The position numbers and the translations under genes are program-made. The notes under the pieces were generated by a model. It was given only the letters and a program-made list of their open reading frames with translations, did no database searches and had not been told where the DNA came from. Shown piece by piece: positions 49,985 through 59,641 of a stretch of 64,000 nt of DNA. Where the stretch lies: positions 434,001 through 498,000 of the forward strand of contig DDTK01000011.1 in NCBI GenBank assembly GCA_002344065.1, given 5' to 3'. How positions within the stretch are numbered: the first letter of the stretch is position 1; each line of letters starts with the position of its first letter. Source of the DNA: Flammeovirgaceae bacterium UBA2366. GTDB lineage: Bacteria > Bacteroidota > Bacteroidia > Cytophagales > Cyclobacteriaceae.

Positions 49985-51280
49985 ATGGCAGAAATAAAAC
50001 CGATCAGGGCCTGGCGTTACAATCAGGAACTTTCAAAAAATATTGAATCCCTTGTCTCTCCTCTCTTTGATGTTGTTTCTGAAAAGCAACGAAAAACACT
50101 TTATCAAAATCCGTATAACAGCATTCATTTATCCGTTCCACTTGGTTCAGCCCATCATGCAAAAGAGTTGCTGAACCAATGGAAGAAAGAGGGTATAATC
50201 AAACAAGACAATCTGCCTGGTATATACGTTCACTATCAGTATTTCAAACTCCCGGGAAGTACAAAGGAATATTGCCGAAAGGGATTTGTTTGCCACATTA
50301 GAACATACGATTGGGATGAAAACGTAATTCTTCGGCACGAAAACACCATCCCCAATGCGGTAAACGATCGTGTGGAGCTACTGGAAGAAACACAACTACA
50401 TGTTAGCCCCACGCATGGTTTGTACACAGACCCTAATCATGTACTGGAAACTTACATGGATGAAGCTATTCAATCGCCCATCTATGAAACAGAAGACTAC
50501 CAGGGAGTGCGCGATGTACTGGCCTTTATCCACGATGCGGCTGTCATTCAAAAATTTATTGATGTCTTGAAAAGCAAAACCATCATTCTGGCTGATGGCC
50601 ATCATCGCTATGAAGGTTCGCTGGTGTACAAAAATAAAATGAAGAGTATTCAACCTGATCATACGGGTGAAGAAGGCTATAACTTTCATTTGATGTACCT
50701 GACCAATACCGAAGCGGATGATTTGAGAATACTCCCCACGCACAGGTTAATAAGTGGATTACCTGATTTTGATGAGGAAGTCATTCTAAAAAAACTGGAG
50801 GCTGATTTTATTATCAAACCTATTGAGGATGCCGATACACTCAACGAAATCATTGTTGGAAAACCGTGGGCCTTTGGCCTGATGTTCCGGGAAAACAACT
50901 ATAAAGTTAGACTGAAACCAGAAGTGATTGATACTATGCGTTGGCACTTTCCGGAAGTGGTTAAGCGGCTTGACCTTACCGTGATGCACTATTTTATCAT
51001 AGAGAAAGTATTGGGCATACCGGGTAAAGATCAACGCCAAAGTGCGTACATCTCGTTTGACCGAAGTTTTTCTGATTGCCTGCAAAAGGTAATAAAGGCA
51101 GAAGCACAGCTAGCGATTATTACCAACGAAGTATCGATAGAGGATGTAAAAAAAGTATGTGCCAGTGGCGCTACCATGCCACAAAAATCAACTTACTTTT
51201 ATCCTAAAGTAATTTGTGGATTTCTTTTCAGTTCCATACAAGAAGATGAATTTCAAACACCCCCTTATTCTCGCTTCTAG
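49985..51280 (+). CDS. DUF1015 family protein
   Basis: 431 residues of the DUF1015 family (MAEIKPIRAWRYN at the start, SPLFDVVSEKQR, SPTHGLYTDP, IILADGHHRYEGSL). The HHRYE segment is the most conserved and suggests a metal or phosphate site. The family is often linked to serine metabolism or SerA in other genomes; its reaction is not settled. Its end overlaps the maf gene by 35 bases. Confidence 0.9.
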   Translation: MAEIKPIRAWRYNQELSKNIESLVSPLFDVVSEKQRKTLYQNPYNSIHLSVPLGSAHHAKELLNQWKKEGIIKQDNLPGIYVHYQYFKLPGSTKEYCRKGFVCHIRTYDWDENVILRHENTIPNAVNDRVELLEETQLHVSPTHGLYTDPNHVLETYMDEAIQSPIYETEDYQGVRDVLAFIHDAAVIQKFIDVLKSKTIILADGHHRYEGSLVYKNKMKSIQPDHTGEEGYNFHLMYLTNTEADDLRILPTHRLISGLPDFDEEVILKKLEADFIIKPIEDADTLNEIIVGKPWAFGLMFRENNYKVRLKPEVIDTMRWHFPEVVKRLDLTVMHYFIIEKVLGIPGKDQRQSAYISFDRSFSDCLQKVIKAEAQLAIITNEVSIEDVKKVCASGATMPQKSTYFYPKVICGFLFSSIQEDEFQTPPYSRF

Positions 51281-51812
51281 CTCCCCACGCAGGCAATACC
51301 TGATGAAGGAAGCAGGTTTTCAATTCACCATTGAAAAACCTGAAGTCGATGAATCCTTTCCGGATACTTTACCTGTGGAGCAAGTAGCCCGTTACCTGGC
51401 CTTGAAGAAAGCCGAATACTTCCGTAAAGATATTATACATCAACTTGTTGTTACCGCTGATACGGTCGTTATCCTCGAAAGTCAGATTCTCAACAAACCC
51501 GAAAGTCGCGCTGAAGCGATTGCCATGCTGGAAAAACTAAGCGGTAAAACACACCGGGTAATGACCGGTGTTTGCATCCTGTCGGCCGAAAAGGAAGAAA
51601 GCTTTGATGATACCACAGAAGTTACGTTTAAGAAGTTATCGCAGGAAGAAATTGAGTATTACATCGACAATTACAAGCCTTACGACAAAGCGGGTGCCTA
51701 TGGCGCACAGGATTTCATCGGCATGATTGCGATTGAAAAAATTGTGGGATCCTATTTTAATGTAATGGGCTTACCCATACATAAGGTTTACACACACTTG
51801 ATCAACTGGTGA
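51246..51812 (+). CDS. maf: Maf-family nucleotide pyrophosphatase
   Basis: 188 residues from the ATG at 51246 (MNFKHPLILASSSPRRQYL); a further upstream start adds ten residues that are mostly overlap with the gene before. Maf motifs SSSPRR, VDESFP, TADTVV, KPESRAEAIAML, and YDKAGAYGAQD are present. It hydrolyses non-canonical or excess nucleoside triphosphates, sparing the cell from misincorporation. Its stop TGA shares a base with the ATG of the next gene. Confidence 0.95.
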   Translation: MNFKHPLILASSSPRRQYLMKEAGFQFTIEKPEVDESFPDTLPVEQVARYLALKKAEYFRKDIIHQLVVTADTVVILESQILNKPESRAEAIAMLEKLSGKTHRVMTGVCILSAEKEESFDDTTEVTFKKLSQEEIEYYIDNYKPYDKAGAYGAQDFIGMIAIEKIVGSYFNVMGLPIHKVYTHLINW

Positions 51813-52744
51813 TGAGAAAACTCTGGCATTACCTGGTAAACCATGTAAGGCAGGATTTTCATTTAACCCAATACCTGCTTGTTCTCATTTTCATCTTCGT
51901 TTGCATTATCGTCAACTATTACCTGGATTTTGAGGATAGCATTATTGACCATCAAACAGGATTCCGAAAATTTATCCTGTTCTTCCTGACACATGCTGGT
52001 ACCTATATCATACCGGTGTTACTGGCAAAAAAGTTTAAACCAGATTTAATTAACCTCAACAGGCAATTCTGGATACGAAGTATGTTTGCATTAACATTGC
52101 TCAGTGCCGACAGAAGCTTTTTATTTTTAGAAAGTCATCTCTTCGCATTACTCAACACACAGCTATTTGTTTGGGGTTACAAGGTAATCAACAACCTATC
52201 CGGCACGCTCTATATTATTCTTCCGTTTTTGATCTTCTACATATTGACCGACAGAAGCACCAATAATTTTTACGGTTTAACCAAAAAACCAAATGACCTA
52301 AAACCTTATTTCATTCTGCTGGCGATAATGGTTCCCATTATTATAGGAGCTTCATTTTTACCCGGATTCCAAAAGCAGTACCCCATGTACGTAAGTACCA
52401 CCGCTCACGATTATCTTGGTGTTCCTGAATGGCTAACCGTTGCGGGGTATGAGTTAGCCTATGCCATCAATTTTGTGTCCATCGAATTTTTCTACAGAGG
52501 TTTCCTGATTTTAGGCCTGACAGCTTTTTTAGGCCGATCATCAATACTACCTATGGCTTGTCTATACTGCTCCCTGCATTTTGGCAAACCCATGCCCGAG
52601 GCTATCAGTTCAATTTTTGGAGGCTACATTCTTGGGGTAATTGCTTTTGAAACGAAAAGCATTTGGGGAGGTATTCTTGTGCACGTGGGCATTGCCTGGT
52701 TAATGGAGGTAATTGCTTTTATGCAGTCATCCTATAACAATTAA
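51812..52744 (+). CDS. CPBP-family membrane protease-like protein
   Basis: 310 residues with about eight membrane segments. The C-terminal half carries the CAAX-protease/bacteriocin-processing (CPBP) pattern: IEFFYRGFLILG for the E-x-x-x-R motif (one acidic residue rather than EE), then CSLHFGKPMPEA and VHVGIAW for the histidines. It may be a membrane peptidase or a non-proteolytic relative. Coupled to maf through a TGATG overlap. Confidence 0.8.
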   Translation: MRKLWHYLVNHVRQDFHLTQYLLVLIFIFVCIIVNYYLDFEDSIIDHQTGFRKFILFFLTHAGTYIIPVLLAKKFKPDLINLNRQFWIRSMFALTLLSADRSFLFLESHLFALLNTQLFVWGYKVINNLSGTLYIILPFLIFYILTDRSTNNFYGLTKKPNDLKPYFILLAIMVPIIIGASFLPGFQKQYPMYVSTTAHDYLGVPEWLTVAGYELAYAINFVSIEFFYRGFLILGLTAFLGRSSILPMACLYCSLHFGKPMPEAISSIFGGYILGVIAFETKSIWGGILVHVGIAWLMEVIAFMQSSYNN

Positions 52745-52827
52745 TTCTTTCATGGCGTTTTAACGATAGCGTTTGGTTAAGTTCATAATTGCGAACTATT
52801 CGTGATAGGTCCTGGAGGGTGCAGTCT

Positions 52828-53364
52828 CTACTTGCCGTATACCTCTTTGTAGTAGGCTATACTTCTTTCAATTATGGGCAGCGCTTGAGCCCTGCTCAGG
52901 AATTCATCCACCACAACCTTTTTATTTTCAAGTGTTTTATAATTTTCAAAGAAGTGCTTCAACTCCACCCGAAAGAAATCAGGGAGTTCACTCACATCAC
53001 GAATATGACTAACGCTGGCATCTTGTTCCGCTACAGCTATAATTTTATCATCGGCTTCACCCCGGTCGATCATGCGCATTACACCAATCACTTTTGAAGG
53101 AATCATACAACGAGGAACTACTGAAACCTGCGTGAGTACTACAATATCCAGCGGATCGTTGTCCTCGCCCAATGTTTGTGGAATAAATCCGTAATTCAAA
53201 GGGTAATACATAGAGGCGTAAAGAACACGGTCTAATTTTATCAACCCGCTTTCCTTATCAATCTCGTATTTAGCGCGTGACCCTCGCGGGATTTCAATAA
53301 TACCGTTCACTTGATCAGGCGGATTAACGCCAATGGAGACTTCGTGCCAGGGATGCTGTACCAT
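52828..53364 (-). CDS. ppa: Inorganic pyrophosphatase, family I
   Basis: 178 residues: EIPRGSRAKYEIDKESG, YPLNYGFIPQT, GEDNDPLDIVVL and VPRCMIPSKVIGVMRMIDRGEADDK hold the metal-binding aspartates and glutamates. It splits pyrophosphate and pulls biosynthetic reactions forward. It is convergent with the CPBP gene; the 83-base gap between them shows no clear terminator. Confidence 0.97.
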   Translation of the reverse strand: MVQHPWHEVSIGVNPPDQVNGIIEIPRGSRAKYEIDKESGLIKLDRVLYASMYYPLNYGFIPQTLGEDNDPLDIVVLTQVSVVPRCMIPSKVIGVMRMIDRGEADDKIIAVAEQDASVSHIRDVSELPDFFRVELKHFFENYKTLENKKVVVDEFLSRAQALPIIERSIAYYKEVYGK

Positions 53365-53384
53365 ATCTTTTTACAGAAAGGTAT

Positions 53385-53420
53385 AAAAAAAACTCCCGAC
53401 TGAATACCAATCGGGAGTTT
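53385..53420 (-). terminator. Rho-independent terminator of the efflux adaptor gene
   Basis: On the minus strand AACTCCCGA and TCGGGAGTT form a perfect stem around an 11-base loop and are followed by a run of eight T. It lies 22 bases beyond the adaptor stop codon and 20 bases before the ppa start. Confidence 0.9.
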
Positions 53421-53442
53421 ATGCACTAATGCAGTCTGGTAA

Positions 53443-54807
53443 TTATTTTGATTTTTCTTCTTTTTTATCAGCTTCCTTCTTTTGTGCCTGACGGATTTTG
53501 TCACCTTCTTTTAACCTTTTAGATACCATTAGAAATGGACCGGTTACAATTTCTGCGGAGTCACTAATGCCTTCAAGTATTTCAATGTTATCGTAGTCGC
53601 TTATACCTGTTTTTACTTCAATCATCTTTGCTACACCCCCTTCGTTCACAAATACAACAACTTTATCCTGTTTCTTACTGGATGATGGCTGATTTCCAGC
53701 CGGTTGAGCAGTGTCCGTATTTTTCTTTTTATCATCCGGGATTCGGGTAGTTACTGCAGCCAGCGGAACAGAAATAACATTTTCCTTGCGTGTAGCTAAT
53801 ATTTCTACACTGGCTGTCATACCCGGGCGGAAAGGAAATTGCTTCCCGGCATCCACCAAATCTTTATAAGAAGAATTGAGTATTAAAATTCTTACTTCAA
53901 ATTCGGTAATCGCATCAGAGGAAACCTTGTCTTTAGCGGTGTTGGCAATGTGTGTTACAACTCCTTTAAACTGTTTCTCGGAGTTCGCATAAGCATCTAC
54001 ATCGATTATGGCTGTATCGGCAATGTGTACACGAACAATATCATTTTCATTTACATTTACCCTAACCTCCATTACACTAAGATCAGCAATGCGCAGCATT
54101 TCAGTTCCCTGCATTTGCACGGTACCCACTACACGTTCACCTTTCTTAACATTTAACTTCGAAACGTGGCCATCCATAGGCGCCACAACACTGGTGAGGC
54201 GCACATTTTCCCGTGCTTCATTCACTGTTGCCTCGCTACTTCTCACAATATATTTTGCAGCCTCGAGCGATTGCCTGGCTGATTTCAAATCATTCTCAGC
54301 TACTTTAAAGTTCTGTTGCGCCAACTGCCAGTCAGCTTCAGAGATCACCTTTTCAGACCACAACTTTTCCTGACGTTCAAAATCCTGCCGCGCCCGTGTG
54401 TAGGTAGCTTCTGCCCGAGACAAGGCAGCCTCTGACGAAACCATATTAGCCCGCTGCTGATTTAACGATGCTTCAGCTCTTTCCAATTGCGATAACCAGG
54501 TATCAGGACGAATTTTTACCAACAGTGCTCCTTTGGATACCGGATCCCCATCTTCTACCATCAGTTCCCTGATTTCGCCAGACACTTCTGGCGCCAGTTT
54601 CACTTCAGTAACAGGCTGAACCGTACCGGAAGCACTAACCTTTTCAATGATGGTGGTGCGCTTGGCCTTGGTAAGTTCCACTTCAAGATCTTTCGGTTTG
54701 CCAATCCATCCTTGTGAACGGCCAATGAAGATGAAGAGAAGCAAAACAACTACTGCTCCAATGAGTATATAAATTAATTTATTCGACTTTTTTTTCTGCT
54801 TTGCCAT
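53443..54807 (-). CDS. HlyD/MacA-type efflux periplasmic adaptor
   Basis: 454 residues: an N-terminal membrane anchor (about 10-28, LIYILIGAVVVLLLFIFIG), a split lipoyl domain (EVSGEIRELMVEDGDPVSKG and VVAPMDGHVSKLNVKKGERV), a long coiled-coil hairpin (about 85-190), a beta-barrel, and a membrane-proximal part, with a Lys/Glu-rich tail. It joins an inner-membrane pump to the TolC-type channel encoded 22 bases upstream. The pump itself is not in the window; MacB-type ABC is more likely than RND from the sequence type, but this is a guess. Confidence 0.92.
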   Translation of the reverse strand: MAKQKKKSNKLIYILIGAVVVLLLFIFIGRSQGWIGKPKDLEVELTKAKRTTIIEKVSASGTVQPVTEVKLAPEVSGEIRELMVEDGDPVSKGALLVKIRPDTWLSQLERAEASLNQQRANMVSSEAALSRAEATYTRARQDFERQEKLWSEKVISEADWQLAQQNFKVAENDLKSARQSLEAAKYIVRSSEATVNEARENVRLTSVVAPMDGHVSKLNVKKGERVVGTVQMQGTEMLRIADLSVMEVRVNVNENDIVRVHIADTAIIDVDAYANSEKQFKGVVTHIANTAKDKVSSDAITEFEVRILILNSSYKDLVDAGKQFPFRPGMTASVEILATRKENVISVPLAAVTTRIPDDKKKNTDTAQPAGNQPSSSKKQDKVVVFVNEGGVAKMIEVKTGISDYDNIEILEGISDSAEIVTGPFLMVSKRLKEGDKIRQAQKKEADKKEEKSK

Positions 54808-54829
54808 TATAGTAAGTTATAAAGAGTGG

Positions 54830-56266
54830 TTAAAAATCAAGTGGAAGACCCTGGTAGAAATCAAGAACCTTTTTTCGGAAAATAAAATCGTATTTAGCAC
54901 GTAACAGATCCGATTGTGACTGGAATAAGTTATTCTCAGCCAGCTGATAGTCAACAAAATTTACTGCTCCCAGTGAATAGCGTTGCTTAGCCATACGGTA
55001 TGCTTCATCACGAGCTTTCACTTGCCTTTCGGTAGATGCATAGGTTTTACCAGCAGCCAGGGCATTGTTATAGGCTGTTTCAACAGCTTGCCGCAATGTA
55101 TTGCTGATTTCGAGGTAGGAAATGTCAGCAACATTCCGGCTGATGGCGGCACGCTGCATGGCCGACCGGGCTGATAACCCGTTAAAAATAGGAATTTGCA
55201 AATTCACGCCAACACTGCGTCCACGGTTATCCCGATATTGATCACCAATGGATGGAACACTGATTTGACCCGTAGGAACAGTTACGTCACGGAACACAGT
55301 AGCATTACTTCCATCCACATAGCCGATGGGCTCTGTAACAATTTGAAAGTTTCCATCCGGATAAAATTGTCTGCGCTGATCTGAATATACAGTATTGTAA
55401 GATGCGTTAACGCTGATACGTGGGTATAAATTACCCTTCGCTGAACGCCATGCATATTGCGAGCTTGTTTTGCGTAATTCAGCTGCCCTTATTTCTGGCA
55501 TGGAAAGGGTTGCAATATCATAAATCTCATCAGCCGTTTTGTTGATCAGTAATTCGTTGGATATATCAACTTGAGGGAGTTCCACATCCATGGGTGTTGA
55601 TGCGGGTAGTTGAAGCGCCTGTTTAAGTTGCAGCAACGAAAGATTAAGTGCGTTTTCCTGCTGAATAACATTTACTTCATTTGTTGCCAGCTGCGCATCA
55701 AGATTAAGAACATCGGCCAATGGTACTGATCCGGCATCAGCTAATTTTCTGGTTCTTTGCAATTGCTCCTGTGTAGTATTCAGTTGAAGTTGGGCAACAT
55801 TGTAGAGTTCTTTGTTAAATACAACATTTAAATACAAGGTGATGACATTGAGTATAACGTCATTGCGGGCTTTGATTAGATCTTCATTGGCTGCGTCAAG
55901 CTCTATATCACTTTGTTTCAGGTTGTAGAATAATCTGAAACCATTCCATAATAACCATGTGCTGGTTGCACCCAAGTTAGAATTTCGAATTTCATTTTCT
56001 GTGAATATGTTGGTGGTTGGATCTATCGTACGACCCCAGTTAATACCATAATTACCATTAAAATTTAAATTAGGTAACATCGCCATTTTCGACTGGAGTA
56101 AATTGATTTCTCCGGACTGTACATTATAGGTGCTCCGCTTAATGGTAAGGTTATTCGAAATGGCATAGTCAATTATTTCCCGAAGTGTCCAGGTTTTCTT
56201 TGTTTGTTGTGCGAACAGCAGATTCGCAAACAGCATAAATCCAATAAAAAATAGTTTTCGTGTCAT
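54830..56266 (-). CDS. TolC-family outer-membrane efflux protein
   Basis: 478 residues with a signal peptide (NLLFAQQ) and two related halves of helical hairpins (TWTLREIIDYAISNNLTI; AVETAYNNALAAGKTYAST, AYRMAKQRYSLGAVNFVDY). It forms the trimeric exit duct for the adaptor encoded next. It starts 2 bases after the serine dehydratase gene, so the three genes are probably cotranscribed. Confidence 0.95.
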   Translation of the reverse strand: MTRKLFFIGFMLFANLLFAQQTKKTWTLREIIDYAISNNLTIKRSTYNVQSGEINLLQSKMAMLPNLNFNGNYGINWGRTIDPTTNIFTENEIRNSNLGATSTWLLWNGFRLFYNLKQSDIELDAANEDLIKARNDVILNVITLYLNVVFNKELYNVAQLQLNTTQEQLQRTRKLADAGSVPLADVLNLDAQLATNEVNVIQQENALNLSLLQLKQALQLPASTPMDVELPQVDISNELLINKTADEIYDIATLSMPEIRAAELRKTSSQYAWRSAKGNLYPRISVNASYNTVYSDQRRQFYPDGNFQIVTEPIGYVDGSNATVFRDVTVPTGQISVPSIGDQYRDNRGRSVGVNLQIPIFNGLSARSAMQRAAISRNVADISYLEISNTLRQAVETAYNNALAAGKTYASTERQVKARDEAYRMAKQRYSLGAVNFVDYQLAENNLFQSQSDLLRAKYDFIFRKKVLDFYQGLPLDF

Positions 56267-56268
56267 AT

Positions 56269-56946
56269 TTAGAGATCAATATCAGGTATGTAAATAACTT
56301 CTTTCACCCACGTTAGACTCCGCAGGTATTCCAATGTTACAGGCTTTAAGCCGGAATCCATTTCAATAACCAGGCAAGCCTGATCATGTTTTCCTCTTCT
56401 GGATACCGACATGGTAGCGATGTTGCAATCATCATGTGAAAGTATGCTGGCAATAAAGGCAATGCTTCCTTTTACATCATCTGCAAAAATCACAAGCGTG
56501 TGTAGGTTTGCGCTGAAATCGGCTTTAAATCCATCTACTTCAGCAATGTTAATAATGCCACCACCCTTACTCTCGCCCAGCACCTCAATTTCATGATCAC
56601 CTTTTTTTAACGTTATCCGAATCGTGTTCGGGTGCATGGTTGAGGCATTTCCTACCGATTTAAAATGATACTTGAGACCCATTTTACCGGCCAGATCAAG
56701 GGATTCTTTTATGCGCTTATCATCGGTTTTAAAGTCAAGCAAACCGGCAATAATCGCCCTGTCACTTCCGTGCCCTTCATAGGTTCGCGCAAAGGAGTTA
56801 TAAAAGATAATATCGGCCTCTTCGGGTTGACTACCCAAAAGCTTGCGGGCTGTTCGGGCAATCCGAACTACTCCGGCTGTGTGCGAACTTGACGGGCCGA
56901 TCATTACCGGGCCGATCATGTCAAAAACACTGCTTTTTTCGTGCAT
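56269..56946 (-). CDS. sdaAB: L-serine dehydratase, beta subunit
   Basis: 225 residues. SVFDMIGPVMIGPSSSHTAG is the signature of the iron-sulfur serine dehydratase beta domain, followed by GHGSDRAIIAGLL and, at the C-terminus, an ACT domain (about 148-225; HTLVIFADDVKGSIAFIASI). With an alpha subunit carrying the 4Fe-4S cysteines, not in the window, it turns serine into pyruvate and ammonia. This is the breakdown side of the serine pathway made by the genes at 31781-36518. Confidence 0.93.
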   Translation of the reverse strand: MHEKSSVFDMIGPVMIGPSSSHTAGVVRIARTARKLLGSQPEEADIIFYNSFARTYEGHGSDRAIIAGLLDFKTDDKRIKESLDLAGKMGLKYHFKSVGNASTMHPNTIRITLKKGDHEIEVLGESKGGGIINIAEVDGFKADFSANLHTLVIFADDVKGSIAFIASILSHDDCNIATMSVSRRGKHDQACLVIEMDSGLKPVTLEYLRSLTWVKEVIYIPDIDL

Positions 56947-57033
56947 AATGGGTAAGAATACGGGATTTGTCGCGGCAAGGGTATAATTGTTACAGCAGCG
57001 GGTATTTTTTGAAGATTATTGTGGATTACCCGC

Positions 57034-57828
57034 TCAAACCGCTATCGGAGCCTTAATAGCCGGGTGAGATTGATAATTCAGGATTTCAAAGTCTTCGAAC
57101 GTATAGTTAAAGATGCTGAGGGGTTTACGCTTGATTACCAATTGAGGTAACGGAAATGGTTGGCGTGTTAACTGCAACCGGGCCTGCTCCACATGATTGG
57201 TATATAAATGAACATCTCCACCCGTCCATACAAAATCGCCTGGCGTTAAATCACATTGCTGCGCCACCATGCAAGTAAGTAGAGCATAAGAGGCTATGTT
57301 GAAGGGAACTCCTAAAAAATAATCTGCACTACGCTGATATAACTGGCAGGACAACTTGCCATCCGCAACATAAAACTGAAACATAGCATGGCAAGGAGGC
57401 AAAGCCATTTTATCTACTTCTGCGGGATTCCAGGCTGAAACTATATGCCTGCGCGAATCGGGTTTGGTCTTTATTTGCGCTACTACTTTAGAAATCTGAT
57501 CGATAGTGGTTCCATCCGGAGCTGGCCAGCTTCTCCATTGGTGACCATACACCGGGCCAAGATCGCCATTTTCATCAGCCCACTCATCCCAAATCGATAC
57601 ACCATTGTCCTTTAGGTATTTGATGTTGGTATCACCATTTAAAAACCACAACAATTCATAGATAATAGAGCGAAGATGCAGTTTTTTGGTAGTGACTAAT
57701 GGAAAACCTTCAGCGAGATTAAACCGCAATTGCCTTCCAAACACGGAATAGGTACCGGTGCCGGTGCGGTCGGTTTTAAGGCTGCCGGTCTCCAGGATAT
57801 CCTGCATTAAATCGAGGTAATTTCTCAT
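57034..57828 (-). CDS. thyA: Thymidylate synthase
   Basis: 264 residues from the ATG at 57828 (MRNYLDLMQDIL), the same length as E. coli ThyA, with the nucleophile at Cys146 (LPPCHAMFQFY), plus DRTGTGTYSVFG, RRHIVSAWNPAE, and QRSADYFLGVPFNIASYALL. An upstream frame extension to 57897 is rejected because a terminator hairpin lies in it. It makes dTMP from dUMP with methylene-tetrahydrofolate. Confidence 0.97.
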   Translation of the reverse strand: MRNYLDLMQDILETGSLKTDRTGTGTYSVFGRQLRFNLAEGFPLVTTKKLHLRSIIYELLWFLNGDTNIKYLKDNGVSIWDEWADENGDLGPVYGHQWRSWPAPDGTTIDQISKVVAQIKTKPDSRRHIVSAWNPAEVDKMALPPCHAMFQFYVADGKLSCQLYQRSADYFLGVPFNIASYALLTCMVAQQCDLTPGDFVWTGGDVHLYTNHVEQARLQLTRQPFPLPQLVIKRKPLSIFNYTFEDFEILNYQSHPAIKAPIAV

Positions 57829-57846
57829 CGTGTGGTTTTGAGGAAC

Positions 57847-57894
57847 AAATAAAAGAAAAAGTCCTGACCCCGTAAGAACAGGACCAGGACTTTT
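57847..57894 (-). terminator. Rho-independent terminator of the lipoprotein gene
   Basis: On the minus strand AAAAGTCCTG and CAGGACTTTT form a perfect 10-base stem, followed by a T-rich tail. It lies 20 bases after the stop of the gene at 57914-58828 and ends 18 bases before the thyA start, so thyA must have its own short promoter or depend on read-through. Confidence 0.88.
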
Positions 57895-57913
57895 CACTAA
57901 AAAACCAACCCTT

Positions 57914-58828
57914 CTACCCTCTTTTGTTCACATTCACGTTTCTTGAATTTCCATCAACGGTTATAGTGATAATCCGGTCACAAGTGCCATCACCATAATC
58001 AACTGTAATTACTTTTCCTGAAGCTACATCGGTGAATTGTTTGATACCACTTACGGCTATTGGGCAACCACGTTTATACATTAACTGAGCAGTAATAGAC
58101 ATGGTATATGCTCTTCCTCTGCGGTTTGTACCTGAGGCTGCTGCAGCAGCATCACCACATTGCGTCACTACCATAGCATCATTAAGGGGATTTGCTGCCC
58201 GTATCCACTCACGCACAAAGCAATGCGATCGTGTAGCCTCAGTGCCATCTGGCCAAACTGCACGACCATTTGTCAATTGTACCTGGAATTTAGGGGCCTC
58301 AACATTACTTGCAGTAACGTTAGTTAACGATCTTACACCGCTTAAAGCTATATCATTAACAGAGTAACCGTCAAACGTTGTTGTAACAGTAGAGCCAGGC
58401 AGGAACCTGCGCCCATTGAAGTTAATGACTATCTTACCCTTTCGAAGATTACCCAATAAGTCTGTACATCCATTACCAAAGTCAATCACTATTTGGCCTT
58501 TGGGAACGTTTGGAGTAGAGGCTGCATCCATAGTTATGGTGATCACCACACCGGAGCAATTGAATCTGGGGTCCTGAATAGTAATTACCCGATGCCCTTC
58601 AGCAACACGACCACCATCGCCACCATCATCAGTTGCGTTGTCTGATAACATGGCAAGACCGGTCATATCATCAACATCTTCAAAATAATAATCAGTTATA
58701 GCATCTTCTGCTATGTCAGCAGCCTCTTGCTGAAGTTGAGCTGATTCATCGGTACACGATACCACAACACCCAGCGCAACAATATTCATGTAGACCAGGG
58801 TTTTCTTAAAGAAAGAAATTGTTTTCAT
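57914..58828 (-). CDS. Lipoprotein of unknown function
   Basis: 304 residues with a lipoprotein signal whose lipobox ends GVVVSC. After an acidic linker (EEDVDDMTGLAML-like, then DDGGDGG) the body is beta-strand rich with a repeated pattern: VITITMDAAS, GQIVIDFGNGCTDLLG, GKIVINFNGRR, and later KVITVDYGDGTCDRIITI. The (I/V)DFG(N/D)G-C-x-D motif occurs twice, so the protein is probably two related beta-sandwich halves. I do not recognise a named family. It ends with its own strong terminator. Confidence 0.85.
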   Translation of the reverse strand: MKTISFFKKTLVYMNIVALGVVVSCTDESAQLQQEAADIAEDAITDYYFEDVDDMTGLAMLSDNATDDGGDGGRVAEGHRVITIQDPRFNCSGVVITITMDAASTPNVPKGQIVIDFGNGCTDLLGNLRKGKIVINFNGRRFLPGSTVTTTFDGYSVNDIALSGVRSLTNVTASNVEAPKFQVQLTNGRAVWPDGTEATRSHCFVREWIRAANPLNDAMVVTQCGDAAAAASGTNRRGRAYTMSITAQLMYKRGCPIAVSGIKQFTDVASGKVITVDYGDGTCDRIITITVDGNSRNVNVNKRG

Positions 58829-58917
58829 AAGCCAGTTTAAGTTTATCCATTATTTTAAAACACCCCTTAGACAAGCCTTAAATCCAAGAGTTTAATCCAG
58901 TTTGGAAATATTTACGT

Positions 58918-58925
58918 TAAATTTG
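58918..58925 (+). promoter_or_regulatory. Likely Bacteroidota -7 box for the DUF4159 gene
   Basis: TAAATTTG matches the Bacteroidota -7 consensus TAnnTTTG and lies 24 bases before the ATG at 58950. A TTTG at 58901 is only 13 bases upstream, too close for a normal -33 box, so the promoter is incomplete by pattern. It argues against a TTG start at 58902. Confidence 0.4.
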
Positions 58926-58949
58926 ATAAATACTATAAAACGTAACCGG

Positions 58950-59603
58950 ATGAAGCTATTTTTTACAATCTGCTGTATTCTCAGTTCAATAGTATGTTTT
59001 AGCCAAACCCTTAAAATCGCCAAACTTAAGTACAACGGTGGCGGTGACTGGTATGCCAACAAAACAGCGCTACCTAATCTGATAGCCTTTTGTAATACTG
59101 AACTGGGTACTATGATAGCCCCCGAAGAAGACATTGTTGAAGTGAGCAGTAAAGACCTTTACCTTTACCCTTACATTTATATCACGGGCCACGGCAACGT
59201 GGTTTTTTCCGATATAGAAGCCACTAACCTGCGCAGCTACCTGATTGGTGGTGGCTTTTTACACATTGATGATAACTATGGATTGGATAAGTACATCCGG
59301 CTGGAGTTGAAAAAAGTATTTCCGGAACTGGAATTAAAAGAATTACCCTTCGATCATCCCGTCTATCAACAGAAATTCAAATTTCCTCGAGGATTGCCCA
59401 AAATTCATGAGCATGACGGAAAACCTGCCCAGGGCTTTGGGTTAATTTATGAAGGTCGCCTGGTGCTTTACTATTCCTATGAAAGCGACCTTGGCAATGG
59501 CTGGGAAGACAGACGCGTGCACAACACCCCTGCCGAAAAACACCTGGAGGCTTTGCAGATGGGCGCCAATATTATTGCCTACTGCTTTACAAATTCAATG
59601 TAA
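58950..59603 (+). CDS. DUF4159 family secreted protein
   Basis: 217 residues from the ATG at 58950, which begins a good signal peptide (MKLFFTICCILSSIVCFSQ). The body follows DUF4159: KLKYNGGGDWYANKTALPNL, PYIYITGHGNVVFSD, LRSYLIGGGFLHIDDNYG, and GLIYEGRLVLYYSYESDLG. The fold is thought to resemble a glutamine-amidotransferase-like flavodoxin-type domain; the function is unknown. It often sits beside cell-envelope genes in Bacteroidota. Confidence 0.88.
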   Translation: MKLFFTICCILSSIVCFSQTLKIAKLKYNGGGDWYANKTALPNLIAFCNTELGTMIAPEEDIVEVSSKDLYLYPYIYITGHGNVVFSDIEATNLRSYLIGGGFLHIDDNYGLDKYIRLELKKVFPELELKELPFDHPVYQQKFKFPRGLPKIHEHDGKPAQGFGLIYEGRLVLYYSYESDLGNGWEDRRVHNTPAEKHLEALQMGANIIAYCFTNSM

Positions 59604-59641
59604 AGGAAAGCGTAGCTGAGAGATGCATTTTTAATTCATAC

